This document shows positions 17,662 to 24,311 of a stretch of 52,795 nucleotides of DNA, one piece after another; the stretch's first letter is position 1, and each line of letters starts with the position of its first letter. Source of the stretch: Fibrobacteraceae bacterium (lineage in GTDB: Bacteria > Fibrobacterota > Fibrobacteria > Fibrobacterales > Fibrobacteraceae); assembly GCA_017631885.1 (NCBI GenBank), contig JAGBSH010000018.1, positions 1 to 52,795 of the forward strand, given 5' to 3'. The translations under genes and the position numbers were made by a program. The notes under the pieces are model-generated. The model made no database searches. It was given only the letters and a program-made list of their open reading frames with translations, and was not told where the DNA came from.

Positions 17662-18684
17662 ATGAACATCTTTAGAATTCTTTCCTCTAAAGACGGACGT
17701 CTCTATGAACCGTCCATTACATCGTTCTTGGCATATCTTCTTAATCCACAGGGAGACCATGGAATGGGTCAAGAATTATTGAGAAGCCTAATTCTTGACT
17801 TCCAGGATAATGGAGATAAGTGCTTTGAAGAACTTGAAAAGAAATTTCTTGCTTACGATATTAGCGTTGAGTCTGAATATTCGGTTTATACTCAAAATAA
17901 CGAAAAGAAAGATGTTGACATCGTTGTGAAATTTGCCCAAGACGATAAGGTCAAATATATCTTGTGTATTGAAAATAAAATCAAGGATTCGTCTCTTAGC
18001 AAAGATCAGTTATTAATGGAGTTGGAAGGGATTCAACGTGAGTATGCTGAAGAAGATGAACTTCCGAAAATTCTCTTTTGTTTTCTAACATTAAAGCCTT
18101 CCCGTATTTCTGCAGAATGTTTTGCTACAATCTCAAGCTGCAATAAATCTGCAATTCACTTATTTTGGGTTCCCAGTAATCATAGGTATAGTTCAATTTA
18201 TGAAAAAATACAGAATATTATAGCAAAAAGCGATAACGAAGAAATTGACCCTATTTCTAGCGATGTAAGGTTTATTATAACATCGTTTCTTGTCTTTATG
18301 AAGCGTGGTTTTAAGAGCGAAGAAATGTTGAAAAAACACATTGAAGAAGAACGAGAACGGCAGAGTTATAAAAAATCTGTTATGCAATATATAAGGGAAT
18401 ATGCAGAAACATTGGAACCAAATAAAGAGATTTCATTTGAGGTGGCCAAAGAATCTATAAGTAAAATGATTGAGGACTTTTGCGGCTTTACTCCAAACAA
18501 GAAGACCATATATGGTCAGTTAACAACGGCAATCGTAAATAACAGAACAAGGATACATCATGGAGTGACGCAGGAAAACCAGCGTGATTTCAACTTGTTC
18601 TATTACCCAAACGAGAAAGACCATTCAGTAATACAACGATATGTAGAAGGAAAATCAAAAGTTGACTACGTTTACCTAAAATAG
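17662..18684 (+). CDS. PD-(D/E)XK nuclease-superfamily protein (PDDEXK_4-like)
   Basis: The protein has 340 residues. The beginning N-I-F-R-I-L-S-S-K-D-G-R-L-Y-E and S-F-L-A-Y-L-L-N-P is the typical opening of the PDDEXK_4 family (PF14281), whose members are often encoded in accessory and defence regions. The catalytic set is visible: acidic residues E70/E72, D86 in D-V-D-I-V-V, and C-I-E-N-K-I-K (E104-x-K106). The C-terminal third is a charged helical region with K/E-rich stretches. A GTG at 17656 overlaps the preceding stop, while the ATG at 17662 is the likelier start. DNA cleavage in response to foreign DNA is a family-based guess, not shown here. Confidence 0.82.
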   Translation: MNIFRILSSKDGRLYEPSITSFLAYLLNPQGDHGMGQELLRSLILDFQDNGDKCFEELEKKFLAYDISVESEYSVYTQNNEKKDVDIVVKFAQDDKVKYILCIENKIKDSSLSKDQLLMELEGIQREYAEEDELPKILFCFLTLKPSRISAECFATISSCNKSAIHLFWVPSNHRYSSIYEKIQNIIAKSDNEEIDPISSDVRFIITSFLVFMKRGFKSEEMLKKHIEEERERQSYKKSVMQYIREYAETLEPNKEISFEVAKESISKMIEDFCGFTPNKKTIYGQLTTAIVNNRTRIHHGVTQENQRDFNLFYYPNEKDHSVIQRYVEGKSKVDYVYLK

Positions 18685-18745
18685 TGTAATCAACACTAAT
18701 TGAAATTTTTCGGGTACGAAGAGCTAAAAAGAGACAACTGCAAAT

Positions 18746-18851
18746 GGCGAAGCATTCAGCTTCACGACGGTGAAAGCTTAATACTTTTGAGTCATGATTG
18801 ATTCATAACCTAGCGTGTCATTTTCGCGGCTCCATATAAGGAGCCGCGAAA
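18746..18851 (+). repeat. Right copy of 106-bp direct repeat (orphan ileS end)
   Basis: This is the second copy of the ileS-end unit. It begins with 36 bases matching the ileS C-terminal codons and stop but is not joined to any synthetase reading frame. It includes the same 13-base inverted repeat. It marks the right boundary of the island. Confidence 0.93.
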
Positions 18852-18857
18852 TTCTCG

Positions 18858-18888
18858 AAAATACCGCAGCTCCGCTGCGGTATTTTCT
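18858..18888 (+). terminator. Rho-independent terminator right of island
   Basis: The perfect stem ATACCGCAGC (18861-18870)/GCTGCGGTAT (18874-18883) has a TCC loop, with A before and T after. It follows the right repeat directly and may be the original ileS terminator before island entry. Confidence 0.8.
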
Positions 18889-19131
18889 GTATAAAAATCA
18901 CACAAATTAAAGATTGTGAAGCTTTTTATGCTAGGGAACAGAAACCCTTGTGTTGGGAATTAAAAATTTTGATTTCTCTTCTTTTGTCAATTGCGAAATC
19001 TGAATGCATTTCTTTTTTTGATAGAGATAAATTGCGACAAGTGTGAAAAAATATTATTGCACGAACTTTTTTGCTTGATAAAGAAGTATATTAACTTCAA
19101 ACTTTAAACATTAACCCCAAAAAGAATTATT
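18889..19131. other. Intergenic AT-rich region
   Basis: No gene is supported here. The sequence is AT-rich and presumably holds the promoter of the next gene. Nothing else stands out. Confidence 0.5.
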
Positions 19132-19470
19132 ATGGCAGAAGTTGAAACACCTAAAGCGTCTTTTTTTGATGATGAATTTAAAGCAAGAGTAAGGTCTATT
19201 TTTAAGAATAATGCAGAAGAAGTGATTGAAAGCATTCAATATTATGCTGAAGTTATTGATAAACATGAACGCTTGTTGTTGCTTTATCTTCAGCTTCCTT
19301 TGGGGCCAGTTCTTTTGTATGAATGGGTTAAGCGCGTAGATAATGAAACTTTGCGTAATGAGTGGATTCAAAAGGATTTTGGCGAAAAAGATACGGTTCT
19401 TAGTAAATTGTATTCTGAAATTACTAAGGCTGTTTATCAGAGTAATAGAAATGATCCAAAAGTTTCTTAA
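19132..19470 (+). CDS. Hypothetical cytoplasmic protein, 112 aa
   Basis: This is a small, mostly helical protein without signal peptide or membrane segment. It contains F-F-D-D-E-F-K-A-R-V-R, then A-E-E-V-I-E-S-I-Q-Y-Y-A and a leucine-rich stretch L-L-L-L-Y-L-Q-L-P-L-G-P-V. I do not recognise the family. No clear ribosome-binding site is seen upstream (ACCCCAAAAAGAATTATTATG). Coding is supported by reading-frame length, codon use like its neighbours, and its position between the terminator and galE. It may be a Fibrobacterota-specific protein. Confidence 0.65.
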   Translation: MAEVETPKASFFDDEFKARVRSIFKNNAEEVIESIQYYAEVIDKHERLLLLYLQLPLGPVLLYEWVKRVDNETLRNEWIQKDFGEKDTVLSKLYSEITKAVYQSNRNDPKVS

Positions 19471-19634
19471 AAAGGTTTTGAAAAAAGTTTTTGGGTAAAT
19501 GCGCGTGTTAGTTGAAATCAGTAAGTGCTTGCTGATTTGAGTGGGGAATGCGTAAGGAAAATGTATGAGTTGGATTTTTAGAAGTAATAAAAATTCTATC
19601 TTCAGTTGTGAAGGAAATTTTTGTTGAGGTTTTT

Positions 19635-20609
19635 ATGAAAATCGCCGTTATTGGTGGCGCAGGTTATATTGGCTCACATACTGTTCGAGAACTTTTGGAT
19701 CGAGGGCATACTGTTAAAGTTTTTGATAATTTGAGTAGTGGGTTAAGGCAAAACCTTTTTGCAGAAGCTGAATTTGTTGAAGGCGATATTTTATCAGAAA
19801 AAGCGATTAGTGATTTTTTGAATGATTTTTCTCCAGAAGGGGTTGTGCATTTGGCTGCTTTTAAAGCGGCTGGTGAATCAATGCTTTTGCCAGAAAAGTA
19901 TAGCGTTAATAATATTACAGGTTCTTTGAATATCCTGAATGCTGCGGTTTCTGCTGGGGTTAAATATTTTGTTTTTTCTAGTTCTGCTGCAACTTATGGC
20001 GCTCCAAAGTATATGCCTGTAGACGAAAATCACCCGACTGAACCTGAGAATTATTATGGTTATACGAAGCTTTCTATAGAAGGTTTTCTTGGTTGGTATT
20101 CTAAGTTGAAGAATTTGCGTTTTGCCGCACTTCGCTATTTTAATGCGGCTGGCTACGATGTGAATGGGCGTATTACTGGCCTAGAAAAGAATCCGGCAAA
20201 CTTGATTCCTGTTGTGATGGAAGCTTTGACTGGCAAGCGAAAAGAACTTCTTGTTTTTGGTGATGATTATGATACCCACGATGGAACGGGCGTTCGTGAT
20301 TATATTCATGTGAATGATTTGGCTAGAGGCCATGCTGAAGCGTTTGAATATCTTGAACGAGAAAATAAAGATTTGATTGTGAATTTGGGTGTAAGTCAAG
20401 GGACAAGTGTTTTGGATATTATTCGGGCTGCTGAAAAAGCTTCTGGGAAAAAGGTGCCTTATCGCATTGTGGAACGCCGCCCGGGAGACCCGGCTTCTCT
20501 TGTGGCAAACCCTAATAAAGCATTTGAACTTCTTGGTTGGAAAGCTAAATATAGCGATATTGATACTATTATTGAAACGACTTGGAGAGCTTACCAAGCA
20601 AATCTTTGA
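19635..20609 (+). CDS. galE: UDP-glucose 4-epimerase
   Basis: GalE interconverts UDP-glucose and UDP-galactose (NAD-dependent, cytoplasmic) for sugar use and for envelope polysaccharide. The 324-residue protein has the extended-SDR features: G-G-A-G-Y-I-G-S-H at residues 7-15 (nucleotide binding), V-H-L-A-A, S-S-S-A-A-T-Y-G, the active Y-Y-G-Y-T-K (YxxxK), and D-Y-I-H-V-N-D-L-A in the C-terminal half. An in-frame GTG at 19608 lies upstream, but the ATG at 19635 has TGAGG at the right distance and starts exactly at the nucleotide-binding strand. A membrane acyltransferase gene follows 30 bases later, consistent with a surface-polysaccharide role. Confidence 0.95.
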   Translation: MKIAVIGGAGYIGSHTVRELLDRGHTVKVFDNLSSGLRQNLFAEAEFVEGDILSEKAISDFLNDFSPEGVVHLAAFKAAGESMLLPEKYSVNNITGSLNILNAAVSAGVKYFVFSSSAATYGAPKYMPVDENHPTEPENYYGYTKLSIEGFLGWYSKLKNLRFAALRYFNAAGYDVNGRITGLEKNPANLIPVVMEALTGKRKELLVFGDDYDTHDGTGVRDYIHVNDLARGHAEAFEYLERENKDLIVNLGVSQGTSVLDIIRAAEKASGKKVPYRIVERRPGDPASLVANPNKAFELLGWKAKYSDIDTIIETTWRAYQANL

Positions 20610-20639
20610 TGAAATTTTTCGTTTCTATATTTGCAGAGA

Positions 20640-21767
20640 ATGAAAAAAAAGAAAAATTATTTTCCGGCGATTGATGGATTGCGCTTAATGGCGTCAATCA
20701 ATATTGTGCTTTTGCATTTGGCGTCATCAAGTGCTTTTGATTATGCGGCGAAATGGACATGGTTAAAGCCGATTGTGTCTGGGCCAGCATTTTCTGCTGG
20801 GTTATTTTTTGTTTTAGCTGGTTTTTTATTTGCTTCTAAATTCAGTGACCCAGACAGGCGTATTGCTGTTCTTCCATTTGTATTTTCGCGAATTTCAAAA
20901 CTCTACCGTTTGCATTTTATTTGCACGATACTGATGTTTGCAGCTATAGCGGTGAAAATTGGCGGCATTGATAAAATGGAACACCCGATTCGTAGTTTGC
21001 TTTTACATTTGTCGCTCCTTTGGTCTTTGGTTCCTGATTTAGGGATGAAGTTAAATGAGCCTTCATGGGCTTTGACCGGGTTCTTTATTTGTTATGCTTT
21101 GACGCCTTGGACTACAAAGAAATTGTTTAAAATAGAAAGCGTTAAAGTTTTGTGGTTTTTGTTTTTTCTTGTTTTTGTTCCTGGTGTTATTCAAGGGTGG
21201 ATTTTTGGTTCCCATGAGTTTTTAAATGATGCAGATTATGCAAGGCGCTTTCGCTTTTTCCACATGTTTCCAGTGATTCATATTTGTGAATATTTTTTTG
21301 GGATGATTATTTTTAGGCTTTATCAGAAAAAGCAGTTTGTGTTTTTAGAAAAAAATTATGTGGCCGGTTTTTGCCAGTTCTTTTTGTTTGTGGCTCTTTA
21401 TATCGTTTGTTATTTGAGCCAGAATTCTGTTTCTGACCCGAGGTTGTATTTTATTGTTCGCCATTCTCCAACGATTCTTATTAGCGGACTTTTTATAATG
21501 AGTTTAATTCCGGGGAAAGGTTTTTTGGCAAGGTTTTTCTGTATCCCTATTGTGCGGACTATCGGTAGAGCTTCTTTTTACCCGTATTTGTTGCATTTGC
21601 CATTTATAACGATTGGTTGGGGAATTTGTAATATGAATACACCTTATGCGACAATGGGTTTGTTGCTTATTCTTTATACGATTAGTCCTCTTTATTTAGG
21701 ATTTAAAACAAAGCGACGTAAAAGAAAATTGGATTTGCCCGAGAAAATAAACGCAATAGAGGCCTAA
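20640..21767 (+). CDS. Acyltransferase 3 family membrane protein
   Basis: The protein has 375 residues and about ten hydrophobic membrane segments. The beginning F-P-A-I-D-G-L-R-L-M-A-S-I-N-I-V-L-L-H is the acyltransferase-3 (OafA/YrhL-like) signature with the conserved D-G-L-R and a histidine in the first helix. Members move acyl groups such as acetyl across the membrane onto exported sugars, lipopolysaccharide or peptidoglycan. The track-like TTG at 20631 is unlikely; the ATG at 20640 is preferred, with AGAG just before it. The C-terminus is basic. Its nearness to galE suggests modification of a galactose-containing surface glycan, which is an inference. Confidence 0.87.
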   Translation: MKKKKNYFPAIDGLRLMASINIVLLHLASSSAFDYAAKWTWLKPIVSGPAFSAGLFFVLAGFLFASKFSDPDRRIAVLPFVFSRISKLYRLHFICTILMFAAIAVKIGGIDKMEHPIRSLLLHLSLLWSLVPDLGMKLNEPSWALTGFFICYALTPWTTKKLFKIESVKVLWFLFFLVFVPGVIQGWIFGSHEFLNDADYARRFRFFHMFPVIHICEYFFGMIIFRLYQKKQFVFLEKNYVAGFCQFFLFVALYIVCYLSQNSVSDPRLYFIVRHSPTILISGLFIMSLIPGKGFLARFFCIPIVRTIGRASFYPYLLHLPFITIGWGICNMNTPYATMGLLLILYTISPLYLGFKTKRRKRKLDLPEKINAIEA

Positions 21768-21783
21768 ATTTAAGTAAGACCCC

Positions 21784-21812
21784 TTGAAAAAGAAGCATAA
21801 ATAATCTAAAAT
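21784..21812 (+). promoter_or_regulatory. Promoter of tRNA-Ser
   Basis: TTGAAA at 21784-21789 and TAAAAT at 21807-21812 are spaced by exactly 17 bases, a sigma-70-type promoter. The start would be near 21819, a few bases before the tRNA. Confidence 0.7.
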
Positions 21813-21825
21813 TAGGACTCCGAAT

Positions 21826-21914
21826 GGGAAGGTGGCCGAGCTGGCCGAAGGCGCTCCCCTGCTAAGGGAGTATAGGACATAATCCTATCGCGGGTTCGAA
21901 TCCCGCCCTTCCCG
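21826..21914 (+). tRNA. tRNA-Ser (anticodon GCU)
   Basis: The acceptor arms GGGAAGG (21826-21832) and CCTTCCC (21907-21913) pair perfectly, with discriminator G. The D-arm is GCCGAGCTGGCC. The anticodon stem CTCCC/GGGAG encloses the loop CTGCTAA, giving anticodon GCT. A long variable arm (TATAGGACATAATCCTA) is typical of serine tRNAs. The T-arm is CGGGTTCGAATCCCG. CCA is not encoded. A terminator follows directly. Confidence 0.97.
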
Positions 21915-21918
21915 CTCA

Positions 21919-21947
21919 AAAGCCCCGGCTGCGCCGGGGCTTTTTTG
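21919..21947 (+). terminator. Rho-independent terminator of tRNA-Ser
   Basis: The stem AAGCCCCGGC/GCCGGGGCTT with a TGC loop is followed by a run of T. It starts five bases after the tRNA. Confidence 0.92.
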
Positions 21948-21979
21948 TTAAAAGTTTAAAAGCTTACAAGGGCAACAAA

Positions 21980-23359
21980 ATGGATTTTGAAAAATTACCC
22001 TTAAAACAACCATTATTAAGAGCCATTCGTGAAGTAGGGTATGCGAAAGCCACTCCAATACAAGAACAAGCCATACCTGTTTTGTTAGAAAAGCGAGATT
22101 TGTGCGGAATAGCTCAAACAGGTACAGGTAAAACGGCTGCTTTTGCTTTGCCAATACTTCAATTACTTTTAGCTTCTGGTAAAATTCGATCTTCAAAATG
22201 TTGCCGGGCATTAGTTCTTTTGCCAACGCGAGAACTAGCTATTCAGGTTAGTGATTGTTTTGAAAAATATGCCAAGTTTACTGCCATAAAAACGGCGTGT
22301 ATTTTTGGTGGCGTTTCTGATATTCCGCAAAAAAGAGCTGTGTTGCATGGAGTAGATGTTCTTGTGGCAACTCCTGGCCGTTTATTGGATTTAATAGCTC
22401 AGAAATCAGTTTCGCTTAAGCAAATAGAATTTTTTGTTTTAGATGAAGCCGATCGCATGTTGGATATGGGATTTATAAATGATATCCGGAAAATTTTATC
22501 AATGCTTCCACCAGTAAGGCAAAATTTATTCTTTTCGGCGACAATGCCTTCTGATATAGTGGCTTTAGCTAAAAGTATACTTTCCAAAGATTATGAAACT
22601 ATAGAAGTGGCTCCTACTTTTACGCCTGTAGAGCGTATTTCTCAAAAGGTTTATCATGTAGATAAAAGGCAAAAAGGTTTGCTTTTAAAAGAGCTTCTGA
22701 ATACCAATCCAGAAATGAAAAAAGTGCTTGTTTTTAGCAGAACAAAACATGGCGCCAACCGTGTCGCAGAAACCCTTGTTAAAGCAGGGATAACGGCTTC
22801 AGCAATTCATGGAAACAAAAGCCAGACGCGCAGGCAAGAAGCTCTTGGAAATTTTAAATGCGAACAAATTCGAGTGCTTGTCGCAACAGATATTGCGGCA
22901 CGTGGGATAGATGTAGATAATGTAACGCATGTATTCAATTTTGATTTACCAGACCAACCAGAAACCTACATGCATCGTATTGGTCGAACTGGTAGAGCTG
23001 GTAAAGAAGGTGAAGCCATTTCTTTTTGTGCAAAAGATGAGCGCCATGAATTAAAAGCTATAGAAAAAGCTTTGCGCTTAAAAATTCCTGAAGGGGATGT
23101 TTCTGTTTTAGAAAAATTACCGCCTTTGCCTTCTTCGCCTAAAAACAATCCAAAGCCTAAAAAGCCAAATCCTAACAAAAATAAAGCTAAGGCGAGCAAG
23201 GCAAAAGAGGCTTTTGCACCTCAAGAAGCTAAAACTTTTCCACAAGATTCTTTTGTTGAAAAGCAAGCAGAAAATGGGCTCGGCGGCCGCGTTCCTTTCA
23301 AAAAACGCCGTAATCGCCCAGGGAGCAGAGCACGCCGTCGCCTTCGCGGAGAAATCTGA
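21980..23359 (+). CDS. DEAD-box ATP-dependent RNA helicase (RhlE-like)
   Basis: This is a cytoplasmic RNA helicase acting in ribosome assembly or mRNA decay. The 459-residue protein has the ordered motifs: Q motif with P-I-Q-E-Q-A-I-P (26-33), A-Q-T-G-T-G-K-T (motif I, 45-52), P-T-R-E-L-A (Ia), T-P-G-R (Ib), D-E-A-D (II, about 155-158), S-A-T (III), A-T-D-I-A-A-R-G-I-D (V) and H-R-I-G-R-T-G-R-A-G (VI). The tail beyond residue 385 is lysine-, proline- and arginine-rich and likely binds RNA. It differs from DbpA, which has its own RNA-binding domain. A weak AAGGG precedes the ATG. Confidence 0.95.
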   Translation: MDFEKLPLKQPLLRAIREVGYAKATPIQEQAIPVLLEKRDLCGIAQTGTGKTAAFALPILQLLLASGKIRSSKCCRALVLLPTRELAIQVSDCFEKYAKFTAIKTACIFGGVSDIPQKRAVLHGVDVLVATPGRLLDLIAQKSVSLKQIEFFVLDEADRMLDMGFINDIRKILSMLPPVRQNLFFSATMPSDIVALAKSILSKDYETIEVAPTFTPVERISQKVYHVDKRQKGLLLKELLNTNPEMKKVLVFSRTKHGANRVAETLVKAGITASAIHGNKSQTRRQEALGNFKCEQIRVLVATDIAARGIDVDNVTHVFNFDLPDQPETYMHRIGRTGRAGKEGEAISFCAKDERHELKAIEKALRLKIPEGDVSVLEKLPPLPSSPKNNPKPKKPNPNKNKAKASKAKEAFAPQEAKTFPQDSFVEKQAENGLGGRVPFKKRRNRPGSRARRRLRGEI

Positions 23360-23538
23360 CAAATAAAGTTATTAACATCTATTAACACATTGTTAACTTG
23401 TTGATGACTTCTTTTATCTTTGAAAAAGGCATTTTGTAGCTTTGAATGTGTTTGCAGATACTCCTAACCCCTTGATAAATCAAGACTTTTTACTAATTTT
23501 GGGTCTCAAGTCTAAAGTTTTTTTTAAAGGTTAACATT
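23360..23538. promoter_or_regulatory. Upstream region of rpmH, AT-rich
   Basis: 179 bases, AT-rich, contain several short TTAAC-type repeats (TATTAACA, ATTAACACA, GTTAAC). In many bacteria the origin lies beside rpmH, but no clear TTATCCACA box and no dnaA are seen here, so only a promoter role for rpmH-rnpA-yidD-yidC is supported. Confidence 0.4.
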
Positions 23539-23694
23539 ATGAAAAGAACATTTCAACCTCACAATCGCAAGCGTGCAAACAAGCATGGTTTCCGTCAGCG
23601 CATGCAGGACCGCTGGGGACGTGCCGTATTGAGCCGTCGTCGCGCTAAAGGTCGTAAACGTCTTACAGTCAGCGATACAATTTATAAGAAATAA
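23539..23694 (+). CDS. rpmH: 50S ribosomal protein L34
   Basis: This is a 51-residue, strongly basic protein. It opens [12 protein letters not shown] and continues K-H-G-F-R-Q-R-M and [11 protein letters not shown], the almost invariant L34 pattern. L34 sits in the large subunit near the 23S rRNA core. The ATG follows TTAAAGGTTAACATT with AAAGG as ribosome-binding site. It is the first gene of the conserved rpmH-rnpA-yidD-yidC cluster, so it supplies the transcript for the protein part of RNase P and the membrane-insertion machinery. The tail S-D-T-I-Y-K-K extends a few residues beyond the short L34 forms. Confidence 0.97.
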   Translation: MKRTFQPHNRKRANKHGFRQRMQDRWGRAVLSRRRAKGRKRLTVSDTIYKK

Positions 23695-23703
23695 GGTAAG
23701 CTC

Positions 23704-24045
23704 ATAGCTGCTTTACGTTCCTATAGGTTAAGTTCGCAGGCACAATTTCGGCAAATAACCACAAAAGGAAAGTATATTCGGGCATCTGTGTTATCGATGC
23801 GTTGGATAGAAAGCCCTGATGGTGTTTGCCGTTTTTGCTTTATAGCGAAAAAAAAGAACGGAAATGCTGTTTACCGCAACCGTTGTCGCCGTGTTTTGCG
23901 CCCATTGTTTTTTAAACAGGCGTTGTCTTTAGAAAAACCAGTATGGGCAATGATTTCGGTAAATGTCAAGTCTTCAGAAATGAACGCCGATTTGCTTCGT
24001 GAATCCGGAACTCGCTTGATAGAAAAATTGCAAGGGAGACTATAG
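23704..24045 (+). CDS. rnpA: Ribonuclease P protein component, no canonical start codon
   Basis: RnpA assists the RNase P RNA in cutting the 5' leader from tRNA precursors. The frame contains the family core: [13 protein letters not shown] (the RNR motif) and, before it, a region alignable to the usual N-terminus ([12 protein letters not shown]). The first ATG in frame (23788 or later) would delete that region. Between the rpmH stop (23692-23694, same frame) and this region there is no ATG, GTG or TTG: codons are GGT AAG CTC ATA GCT GCT TTA. I place the start at ATA 23704, seven bases after an AAGG, which is a hypothesis. The predicted length of 113 residues fits the family. The stop overlaps the GTG of yidD by one base. 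Confidence 0.8.
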   Translation: MAALRSYRLSSQAQFRQITTKGKYIRASVLSMRWIESPDGVCRFCFIAKKKNGNAVYRNRCRRVLRPLFFKQALSLEKPVWAMISVNVKSSEMNADLLRESGTRLIEKLQGRL

Positions 24046-24311
24046 TGAAAGCAATAGAGTGCGTTTTTTTTGTAAAACGGATTTTGAAGCAAGTGGTTTT
24101 GTTTCCTATTCGTTTGTATCGGTTGATTCATCCGTATTTTTTTTCTGGAGTCTGTCGGTTTACACCAACCTGTTCGGCTTACGCTATAGAAGCGATAGAA
24201 ACTCATGGAATTATCAAAGGCGTTGCGCTTAGCTTTTATCGAGTACTTCGCTGTAACCCATTTTGTAAAGGCGGTTATGATCCAGTGCCGCCACGTAAGG
24301 ATTCCTTATGA
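24045..24311 (+). CDS. yidD: Membrane protein insertion efficiency factor YidD
   Basis: The protein has 88 residues and starts with GTG at 24045, overlapping the rnpA stop by one base. The family pattern is clear: an N-terminal hydrophobic/amphipathic helix, [23 protein letters not shown], and [14 protein letters not shown]. YidD is a small, inner-membrane-associated protein that helps YidC-dependent insertion. Its place between rnpA and yidC is the conserved arrangement. Its end overlaps the yidC start (ATGA), which couples their translation. Confidence 0.96.
   Translation: MKAIECVFFVKRILKQVVLFPIRLYRLIHPYFFSGVCRFTPTCSAYAIEAIETHGIIKGVALSFYRVLRCNPFCKGGYDPVPPRKDSL

Larger units (their letters stand above)
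12585..18851 (+). mobile_element. ileS-linked genomic island with flanking direct repeats
   Basis: Two 106-bp direct repeats (12585-12690 and 18746-18851) enclose about 6.06 kb in which all recognised genes read on the plus strand. Because the left copy completes ileS and the right copy is a free-standing fragment of the ileS end, the simplest history is entry of DNA that carried its own ileS 3' end, as with elements that use a gene end as attachment site. No integrase, transposase or resolvase gene is visible inside, so the element is either mobilised in trans, degenerate, or was placed by homologous recombination. The cargo is a toxin-antitoxin pair, a structured leader, a zinc-ribbon/coiled-coil membrane protein, two nuclease-fold proteins, a TM2 protein and two unknowns. 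Confidence 0.7.

Noticed and set aside
12585-18851. Insertion sequence or composite transposon
   Set aside because: There is no transposase and no terminal inverted repeats; the flanks are direct copies of a gene end.
23360-23538. Replication origin next to rpmH
   Set aside because: TTAAC-type repeats are suggestive, but there is no clear DnaA-box cluster and neither dnaA nor dnaN is present. A skew analysis of the whole genome would decide.
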